Shown here: piece after piece, positions 7,881 to 14,489 of the stretch
How positions within the stretch are numbered: position 1 is the first letter of the stretch
Layout: every line of letters begins with the position of its first letter
Source: Magnetococcus sp. PR-3
GTDB lineage: Bacteria; Pseudomonadota; Magnetococcia; Magnetococcales; Magnetococcaceae
Assembly: GCF_036689865.1 (NCBI RefSeq)
Contig: NZ_JBAHUQ010000041.1
Span: 1-36,888 of the forward strand
Length of the DNA stretch: 36,888 nucleotides
Direction of reading: 5' to 3'
Notes under the pieces: generated by a model
Databases searched by the model: none
What the model saw: the letters and a program-made list of their open reading frames with translations, nothing else
What the model was told of the DNA's origin: nothing
Program-made: the position numbers and the translations under genes

Positions 7881-8945
7881 TTAGGACTCCTGTTCAGGGG
7901 TCAGAGCCGGGTGGTAGGTCAAATGACAGCCGGTTTTTAGGGTGTCGGCGTAGCGGTGGGCCATGGCCAGTTGCGCCTCCAACCGTTTGGTGTCGGTGGT
8001 GCCCACCATGGCGGGGGCGACCTCACCGGTCTGGATAAAGGGGTTGAGCACAATTAAGCTCCAGATCAAACCAAACAGGGGGTGCATGGTGGCAAAACGT
8101 TTGCGAATGTGCTGGTCGCCGCTCTCTTCATAGAGGGTAACCGCCTGTTCGCAAAAGTGGCTGCGCAGCTCACCGCGCAGGGCCATGGCGGGGTGCCATA
8201 AGGTGTCTGAAGCCAGTTTGACCGGGTCATCCCAACCAAAATACTCCAGGTCCACAAAGGTGATGGTGCCGTCGGTACTGCGGATGGCGTTATGAAAACC
8301 AAAATCTGAAAAGCTTAAGGTGCGCAGGGCGGTGGGCAAGGGGTTTTCACAGGGCCACTGCTCATGGGCACGGGGGATCAGCTCATCGGCCAGCCCTTCC
8401 AAACGGCACAGTATATCGTGGAGCTTGGGGTGCTGCTGGCGGGCGCTATCTAAGCGGCGCATGCGGTGACGGATCTGCCGTTTGGCGCTCTCCACATTAA
8501 ACACCGCGTCCGAGGCCGCCACCAGATTGTTCGCCCCACGGGCGTGGCGTAGTTGGTGGAGGTGCGCCATGGTCTGCAACATGGCATCAATGGTGGCATG
8601 GTCGGCGGTTTCGCTCTGGATCGCCTCGCCCGCTACCCAGTCGAGCAACACCGCATTTTGCATGGGGTCCAGGCTCAGCAGTCGTGGGGTCGCGGTGGGG
8701 GGGTGGGCGGTTAAAAACCATAGGGCCGAGGTCTCCCGCGCCATGCGTCCGCGCAGGTCGTTGTCGGGGTAGCGTTTAAGCGCCACCATGCCTTGATCGG
8801 TCTTGATCTGAAAGAGGTGGTTGTTCCACCCCCCGTTACCCACGGGTTTGATGGCCAGCGGGGCACGACCCAGCAGATGCTCAGCCAGTTGCCACGGATC
8901 TTCAATGCGTGGGGTTTGGCCCTGTGATGGAGGGGGGTAGCTCAT
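7881..8945 (-). CDS. APH/choline-kinase-like phosphotransferase
   Basis: 354 residues with the aminoglycoside-phosphotransferase fold. The N-lobe has PVGNGGWNNHLFQIKT (34-49) as nucleotide loop and Lys57 in ALKRYP as the ATP-binding lysine. The catalytic loop reads FSDFGFHN at 212-219: Asp214 and Asn219 are kept, but the histidine usually two before the aspartate is replaced by Phe212. The metal-binding part is FVDLEYFGWDDP at 230-241 (Asp232). Enzymes of this fold phosphorylate small hydroxylated substrates, including sugars at C1. Its start overlaps the stop of the HAD gene by 4 bases, which points to coupled translation. I infer a sugar kinase in the operon, not a drug-resistance enzyme. 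Confidence 0.8.
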   Translation of the reverse strand: MSYPPPSQGQTPRIEDPWQLAEHLLGRAPLAIKPVGNGGWNNHLFQIKTDQGMVALKRYPDNDLRGRMARETSALWFLTAHPPTATPRLLSLDPMQNAVLLDWVAGEAIQSETADHATIDAMLQTMAHLHQLRHARGANNLVAASDAVFNVESAKRQIRHRMRRLDSARQQHPKLHDILCRLEGLADELIPRAHEQWPCENPLPTALRTLSFSDFGFHNAIRSTDGTITFVDLEYFGWDDPVKLASDTLWHPAMALRGELRSHFCEQAVTLYEESGDQHIRKRFATMHPLFGLIWSLIVLNPFIQTGEVAPAMVGTTDTKRLEAQLAMAHRYADTLKTGCHLTYHPALTPEQES

Positions 8946-9571
8946 ACTAGGGTCCCGTCAAGCAAGGCGGTCTCGATCTCTGCCCAGTGGGTGAAGTGAT
9001 CATAGGGTCGCTCGGCGCCGTCAGCATGGCACGGCGCAAACAGTACAGCTTGGGTCTGTGGTGGAAAATCCGGGTGGGTTAGGACCTCAATCAGATCATC
9101 CACAAACAGCCTACACTGTAGTTGGGTTATGCGGGCAATTTTTTCATCACGGGTTGGCTCAAAATAGAGCTTTTGCGGGTCCAGCCCGCCACCCCGCTTA
9201 AAAAAACCGTGGGCCTGTAGCCAGGTCCGCGCCCCCTGGCGAAGATCCACCTGGTGGGGATCCTGCTTGGCATGTTGGGTTTTATGGCTCACCACAACCA
9301 GCTCAAAACCAGCCTTGGCCAGCTGTTGCAGGGCATGTTGTACACCGGGTTTGGGGCGGGCCTGGGGTAAACGGTGGGCATAGACCTCCGCCTGCAGTTG
9401 CTGCCACTTAAGCTCCCCATCTGCTTGGCGACGAATATGGTCGCGTATGCGCGGTTTATCCCAGTTGGTCTGCGGGGTGCTCAGCAGACCCAGATCCTGC
9501 GCCGCCTGCACAAACAGCGGGTCGTAACAGATGATGGTGTTGTCAAAATCAATACCAATACGCATGGTCAC
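8942..9571 (-). CDS. HAD-superfamily phosphatase
   Basis: 209 residues with the haloacid dehalogenase motifs in order: DFDNT at 8-12 (nucleophile Asp8, acid/base Asp10), Ser95 in VVVSHKT as motif II, Lys144 in RDEKIARI as motif III and FVDDLIEV at 156-163 (Asp158, Asp159) as motif IV. The domain is therefore complete. Both ends overlap neighbours by 4 bases, an arrangement typical of translational coupling. In heptose nucleotide synthesis a HAD phosphatase (GmhB) removes one phosphate between the kinase and nucleotidyltransferase steps; this protein sits next to a fused kinase/nucleotidyltransferase, so an analogous step is likely. It is not obviously GmhB itself. Confidence 0.82.
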   Translation of the reverse strand: MTMRIGIDFDNTIICYDPLFVQAAQDLGLLSTPQTNWDKPRIRDHIRRQADGELKWQQLQAEVYAHRLPQARPKPGVQHALQQLAKAGFELVVVSHKTQHAKQDPHQVDLRQGARTWLQAHGFFKRGGGLDPQKLYFEPTRDEKIARITQLQCRLFVDDLIEVLTHPDFPPQTQAVLFAPCHADGAERPYDHFTHWAEIETALLDGTLV

Positions 9572-11094
9572 TTCAGCAGTGAGGTGGCAAATTTCAACAG
9601 GGCCTCTGGGGTGACAAAGGTGCGGTTGCAGACAATTTGCAGATCCAGTGCCGCAGCCGTGCTACCCAAAAAGGCCCCCAACTCCGCCGGTAAACCGTTG
9701 CGGGCGGCCAGGGCTGCCAGGGTTAAAAAGGCATCCCCCGCGCCAATAATATCCACCACCTGGGTGGCCAGGGCAGGGATCTGTAGCGCCTCGTTTTTTT
9801 GCATATCCAGCATCATGGCACCGTTGGGCCCCATGGTAATGGACATCTGCTCAGCCTTGACCTTGTGGCCGATGCCCAGCGCCACCCCTTCCAGAGGATC
9901 CCGACGGTTGTGGGCCGCCAGCCGTACCTCAGGTTCGTTGAGGGAGACAAAGTCTGCTCGGCGGTAACGGGTGATCACATGGTAACCCCGGTTGCCGCTG
10001 TTGATCTGGGTGTTTACCGCCAGATAGGGGGCGGCATCGCACAGGGCGTCGACCATGGCGGGGCTGATAAAGCCGTTACCATAATCAGGCACCACCACCA
10101 GATCATACGCCGGGGCGTGACGGCGGATCCATGCACAGAGCGATTGATCGACCTCCTCTGTTAAGGGGGAGGGATCGTAATAGTAGATCTCAAACAGCTT
10201 GGTGGTCTCATCCACATAGCGGCGTTTGACCAGGGTCGGCGCCTCTTCATAGTGGAAAAAATGCGGGCTTACATTCTCTTCCAACTGCTGACGCATGAAC
10301 CCTTCATGGGGGCAGTTGGGGCCAATGCCGGTGACCAGCTCAACCTCTTTAACAAAGCCGGAAAGATGGTTGGCAATGGCCAGGGAACCCCCGGCAAAGA
10401 TCTCTTTATCATTATATCGCGTGGCGATAATGTTGCCGCCCTTGCCGATGGTACCCATGGGGGTGGTGTAGCAGTACTCATCGATGATGGCTTCCCCGAC
10501 CACCAGCACCTTCATGTCGGAAAAACCGCGAACAGCCTCCACCACTTTATCCGGGTTCCAGCGCCCTTTGAACTGATCCAAAAAGTCCTTGGTGGCGGGG
10601 GGAAAAACATCCAGATAATCATTGATCAGGGTGCTGGAGCTAAAGACAATCTCTTCGGTAAAGAAGATCTTGCCACCATGGGCTTCGACCGCATGTCGCT
10701 CTAACGAGATGTTGCCGGTCAGATCATCTTCGGTCTGTTTGTAGTCTTGCCCTTTGACATAAATATCCGGGCGAACCTGCACAATGGCCGGTACCGCGGT
10801 GATGTCATGGTTAATGGCCACATAATCCACCACCGAGAGGGCGGCGAGGGATTCGGCCCGCAGATGTTGGGGAAAGACCGGACGGTTGGGGCCTTTGTTG
10901 ACAAAACTGTCGGCGGTTAGGGTCACCACCAGCACATCGCCCTCATCCCGGGCCCGCTGTAGATGACGCATGTGGCCCGGATGCAGCAGGTCAAAGGTGC
11001 CGTGACACTGCACAATGCGTTTGCCCGCTTCCCGTAGCGTTTGGCAGAGGGGGGCGAGCTGATCCAGGGTCATTAATTTCGCAGAAGGAGCCAT
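9568..11094 (-). CDS. Bifunctional cytidylyltransferase / PfkB sugar kinase (HldE-like, reversed domain order)
   Basis: 508 residues. Residues about 25-160 are a cytidylyltransferase-like domain: HGTFDLLHPGH at 31-41 carries the HxGH nucleotide motif and FSSSTLI at 151-157 the second signature. Residues about 195-505 are a PfkB/ribokinase domain: VVGEAIIDEY start at 198, AGGSLAIANHL at 234-244, and the anion-hole motif GAGDAF at 451-456. Canonical HldE (RfaE), which makes ADP-heptose for lipopolysaccharide, has the kinase first and the transferase last, so the order is swapped here. The protein would phosphorylate a sugar phosphate and later couple it to a nucleotide. The HAD gene overlaps its stop by 4 bases. 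The separation of 158 bases from the upstream epimerase gene could hold a promoter. Confidence 0.88.
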   Translation of the reverse strand: MAPSAKLMTLDQLAPLCQTLREAGKRIVQCHGTFDLLHPGHMRHLQRARDEGDVLVVTLTADSFVNKGPNRPVFPQHLRAESLAALSVVDYVAINHDITAVPAIVQVRPDIYVKGQDYKQTEDDLTGNISLERHAVEAHGGKIFFTEEIVFSSSTLINDYLDVFPPATKDFLDQFKGRWNPDKVVEAVRGFSDMKVLVVGEAIIDEYCYTTPMGTIGKGGNIIATRYNDKEIFAGGSLAIANHLSGFVKEVELVTGIGPNCPHEGFMRQQLEENVSPHFFHYEEAPTLVKRRYVDETTKLFEIYYYDPSPLTEEVDQSLCAWIRRHAPAYDLVVVPDYGNGFISPAMVDALCDAAPYLAVNTQINSGNRGYHVITRYRRADFVSLNEPEVRLAAHNRRDPLEGVALGIGHKVKAEQMSITMGPNGAMMLDMQKNEALQIPALATQVVDIIGAGDAFLTLAALAARNGLPAELGAFLGSTAAALDLQIVCNRTFVTPEALLKFATSLLK

Positions 11095-11252
11095 GAGTGC
11101 TTTTTAATCCATGCTATCTATAAAAAGTATCTGTCTACGCTCGGTATCGGCCCTTTGCCCAGGAACTTGAGTAAAAAAACGATGCCTCGTCCGGCGGGTC
11201 ACGGGGGTGGCGGCTGTACAACCGTGACGCCGTGGCCTGTTTTTTTGGGGGG

Positions 11253-12242
11253 TCAGGGGGTGCTTAGGTGCTTAAACCAGGAGGCCGTTGCTTTGGCGAT
11301 GGTGCCCGGTTCCCAGACAGGGGCGTCGCGCCAGTCCTCAATACACGCCAGCATATTGGCCACACCCTGTTCAAAGTTCACCTTGGGTTCCCAGTCCAGA
11401 TTTTTACGAATTTTGGTGGTATCGGCAAAGGTGCAGTCTGGCTCACCCGGACGTTTGGGAATATAGGTTACCTCCCCACCCAGCAGCTCCACCAAGCGGT
11501 TAATGCTCTGGTGACCACCACTGCCGACATTCATCGCCTCACCAATCAGGTCAGATTGGGCGGCGGCATAAAAGGCTTCACACACATCGGTGACGTAGGT
11601 GAAGTCACGGCTCTGTTGGCCATCCCCCACCACGGTGTAGGGTTTGTTGTTCAGCCGTTGGGCCAGGAACACCCCAAACACCGCACCATAGGCCCCGGTG
11701 GTACGGGAGCGGGGACCATACACATTAAACATCCGTAGGGAGACATTGGGCATTTTGTAGACTTCGGCCCAATGTAGGATCAGCTCTTCCCCCATATATT
11801 TGGTCAGGGCGTAGGGGTATTGGGGTTGTATGGGGCTCTCTTCCGGGGTGGGGTAGATCTCTGGAATACCGTAGGAGGAAGAGGAGGCCGCATAGACCAG
11901 CCGCTTGGCTTTGTTGCGACGGGCAAATTCCAGCACATTGAGGGTGCCGTGAACATTGACCTCAAAATAGGTGGTGGGGTTCTCAACCGAGGGCACAATA
12001 TCCGCCAGCCCCGCCATGTGGAACACCCACTCAACGTTTTGAAAAGGGGTGACCAAGGTTTCGGGATCGCGTATATCCCCTTCATGCAGCGTAAAACCGG
12101 GGTTATCGATCAGGTGGGCGACATTGTCGCGGCGTCCGGTGGAAAAGTTATCCAGGGCGCGCACGGTGTGGCCTTCTTGCAAAAGCTTTTCACAGAGGTG
12201 GCTGCCAATAAACCCCGCACCACCAGTAACCAGAGCAAGCAT
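11253..12242 (-). CDS. NAD-dependent nucleotide-sugar epimerase/dehydratase (GalE/WbpP-like SDR)
   Basis: A 329-residue extended SDR. VTGGAGFIGSHL at 5-16 is the NAD-binding motif, AASSSSYG at 118-125 and YALTK at 144-148 (Tyr144, Lys148) make the catalytic triad, and NVYGPRSR plus the DFTYVTDV segment are typical of UDP-hexose 4-epimerases and related dehydratases. It works on a nucleotide sugar in the cytosol. It is the first gene of the minus-strand glycan cluster and has a GAGGGG ribosome site just before the ATG. Whether it epimerises the product of the downstream kinase/transferase, in the way HldD acts on ADP-heptose, or a common UDP-sugar, cannot be decided here. Confidence 0.88.
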   Translation of the reverse strand: MLALVTGGAGFIGSHLCEKLLQEGHTVRALDNFSTGRRDNVAHLIDNPGFTLHEGDIRDPETLVTPFQNVEWVFHMAGLADIVPSVENPTTYFEVNVHGTLNVLEFARRNKAKRLVYAASSSSYGIPEIYPTPEESPIQPQYPYALTKYMGEELILHWAEVYKMPNVSLRMFNVYGPRSRTTGAYGAVFGVFLAQRLNNKPYTVVGDGQQSRDFTYVTDVCEAFYAAAQSDLIGEAMNVGSGGHQSINRLVELLGGEVTYIPKRPGEPDCTFADTTKIRKNLDWEPKVNFEQGVANMLACIEDWRDAPVWEPGTIAKATASWFKHLSTP

Positions 12243-12828
12243 GTTTGTCCCCTCGAACCCTTTTGCCTATGCTTTTTTAGTATGCGTCAAACGTGCCCAG
12301 GCATATGGCGTTAAAAAATGATCACATCCGGCCAAGAGTGCGATCTTTAAAGCAGCTTGTCAAAGGTTGCTCGTTGCCTTAGCCCGGATATTTTTAGGAA
12401 ACATTGCTGGTCGGTGGTCTCTGGCCCGTCATGGCAGGGGGGGCGGGGGAAAACCATGCGTGGGCATCGTGGTTCTTTGGCGTCCGACCGATTAGGCGCA
12501 CAAACCCAGCCCAGGCACCGCGTGGCGCGGTATCATGGTGAGGCCTGCTTACCGATCCGCTTTTAAAGGCTTTGTTTGCGCCTCTTATTGATAAAGGTTA
12601 GCTCTCTGCCCCTGTGGCTTTGTTGCGGATAAGGAAAAAACAGCTGAGAGATGAAGCGGATATGCGGGCTTTCTGCAGAACTGAATTTGTTTCGTTGACG
12701 GGGCGTTTCTTTTGCAAATACGATCGAGTTTCGTATTTTAAGCGATTTTATGGGGTCTTTAAGGGGCGCTACCCCAAAAAGATTAAACGGATCGAAGAGC
12801 TGATAAGCGCATTTCGAAATGAAGGGTT
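12243..12828. other. Divergent intergenic region between glycan cluster and exosortase genes
   Basis: A 586-base spacer that must hold promoters in both directions. The part from about 12600 on is poorer in G+C than the surroundings. An 83-residue plus-strand frame (12614-12865, GTG start) crosses into the exosortase gene; it has no recognisable domain and I do not call it a gene. An inverted repeat at 12716-12738 is listed separately. Confidence 0.5.
12716..12738 (+). promoter_or_regulatory. Perfect 8-bp inverted repeat in exosortase leader
   Basis: AAATACGA at 12716-12723 and TCGTATTT at 12731-12738 are exact reverse complements around a 7-base spacer. The site lies about 90 bases ahead of the exosortase start in an AT-richer leader. 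It could be a repressor operator or an RNA hairpin; there is no T-run after it, so it is not a standard terminator. Confidence 0.35.
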
Positions 12829-14373
12829 ATGTACCGTATTTTATCCCATAAGCGTGGGCCGTTGAACCGGGTGGGCCGCGCTGGTTTACCGGTTCTTAGT
12901 CTGCTGTTGCTGTTGCTGCTCAGTTGGCAGGAGCTGGTGCAGATGGCCCTGGTGTGGGAGAGCTGGGCAGACTACCAGCACGGTGTGTTTATACCGCTGC
13001 TCACGGTGGCGCTGCTTTGGCAACAGCGGCAACGGCTTGCCCAGGGGGCGGTGGGGGCGACCTGGCCGGGGGTACCTTTGGTGTTGTTGGGGGTGCTGGG
13101 GTTGGTGCTGGGGCGTTTGGCGCTCTCACCCGCTTTAGGGCAGTACGGCTTTGTGTTGGTCTTTGCGGGCATTACCTTGGCCCACGTGGGGTGGCAGAGC
13201 TTTGTTAAGCTACAGGGGGCCTTTTTGCTCATGCTGCTTATGGTGCCCCTGCCATCTCCCCTGCACACCTACCTCTCTACCCAGCTTGAACTGATCTCCT
13301 CTGTGCTTGGGGTGGCGCTGTTGCAGGGGGGCGGGGTTAATGTGTTGCTCCAGGGCAATGTGATTGACCTGGGGCACTACCAGTTACAGGTGGTGGAGGC
13401 GTGCAGTGGTCTGCGCTACCTGCTGCCTTTTATCAGTTTTTCAGCCCTACTTATACTCCTGTTGCCGCTGCGCTGGCCCGCAGGGGTGGCGCAGCTACTG
13501 GCCGCGACGCTGCTGGCGGTTGTGATCAACGCACTGCGTTTGGCCTTTACCGGGTTAATGGCGGAGTGGAAAGCCTACCATTGGATGGAGGGGCTCTATC
13601 ATGATGCCCAAGGATGGGTGGGTTATCTGCTCGGTTTTGCGGTGCTGACCGCGCTGGCTCTCAAGCTGCGGGTGGCCGTGGATCCTACCCCCCAGTTGCC
13701 GGGTGGGACGCATCCGTTAACGCAGGGTTCATCCCGCAGTTCTTGGATTACGATCACCGTGATGGTGGCGGGGCTAGGGCTGTTTTTTCCCATGCCCACG
13801 CAGCTGTCGGTGCAGAGGCTGGAGAAGCCCCTGAGCCAATTTCCCACCCAACAGCAGGGCTGGCAGACGTTGCAGAACACCCCGCTGGATGCCCCAACCT
13901 TAGCCCAGTTGGCTTTGGATGATTATCTCCTGCGTACCTACCACCATGGGCCCCGTCAGGTTGTGACGCTCTATATGGCCTATTATGGGCGGCAGCAGGG
14001 CTCTAAGGCGACCCACTCCCCACGTTATTGCATTCCCGGTGGTGGGTGGCAGATCCTTAGCCAGACTGCACGTCGCTTAGCGTTGCCCCAGGGTGTGGGG
14101 CTGCCTGTGAACCAGTTGGTGATTGAGAAGGGTGGTCAAAAAGAGCTGGTACTCTACTGGTTTATGCAGCAGGGGCAGCCGTTGGCCAGTGAGCTGAAGG
14201 TGAAGTGGCACCTGTTGCTGAACAGTGGGTTGGGGCAACGCAGTGATGGGGCCTTGGTCCGGGTGAGCGCCCCCATACCCTACGGCCACACCGCGCAACA
14301 GGTGCAGGGGCAGATGCAGCATTTTATTGAAACCTTTTATCCGCAGATTCAAGCCGCTCTACCACAACCGTAG
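12829..14373 (+). CDS. Exosortase fused to EpsI domain
   Basis: 514 residues. The first 285 form a multi-span membrane protein with the exosortase catalytic residues: Cys192 in VVEACSGLRYLLPF, Arg237 in VINALRLAF and His258 in GLYHDAQGW. Residues about 300-510 are an EpsI-like periplasmic domain with the family segment HSPRYCIPGGGW. Exosortases cut and transfer proteins carrying PEP-CTERM-type tails at the inner membrane, usually in bacteria that make exopolysaccharide. The only visible candidate substrate is the metalloprotease encoded two genes downstream. The fused exosortase/EpsI architecture is known in several exosortase subtypes; a VPLPA-type partner would agree with the tail seen in the substrate. 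The ribosome site (AAGGG) is very close to the ATG, so a slightly different start is possible. Confidence 0.9.
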   Translation: MYRILSHKRGPLNRVGRAGLPVLSLLLLLLLSWQELVQMALVWESWADYQHGVFIPLLTVALLWQQRQRLAQGAVGATWPGVPLVLLGVLGLVLGRLALSPALGQYGFVLVFAGITLAHVGWQSFVKLQGAFLLMLLMVPLPSPLHTYLSTQLELISSVLGVALLQGGGVNVLLQGNVIDLGHYQLQVVEACSGLRYLLPFISFSALLILLLPLRWPAGVAQLLAATLLAVVINALRLAFTGLMAEWKAYHWMEGLYHDAQGWVGYLLGFAVLTALALKLRVAVDPTPQLPGGTHPLTQGSSRSSWITITVMVAGLGLFFPMPTQLSVQRLEKPLSQFPTQQQGWQTLQNTPLDAPTLAQLALDDYLLRTYHHGPRQVVTLYMAYYGRQQGSKATHSPRYCIPGGGWQILSQTARRLALPQGVGLPVNQLVIEKGGQKELVLYWFMQQGQPLASELKVKWHLLLNSGLGQRSDGALVRVSAPIPYGHTAQQVQGQMQHFIETFYPQIQAALPQP

Positions 14374-14489
14374 GGCGTGTATATAAAGGAAAAACCCATG
14401 GATGGGCATTGGCCAACGCTTTTTGTATGGATCGTCGCAGGGGGAGGGATGGCGACCCTCTGTTGTGAAGCATTCCCAGGATCAGGGCG

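Noticed and set aside
7881..8945. Antibiotic-resistance aminoglycoside kinase
   Set aside because: Fold only; the operon context is sugar metabolism and the catalytic loop is atypical.
12614..12865. 83-residue plus-strand frame ahead of the exosortase gene
   Set aside because: GTG start, overlap with the exosortase gene in another frame, no recognisable domain and no clear ribosome site.
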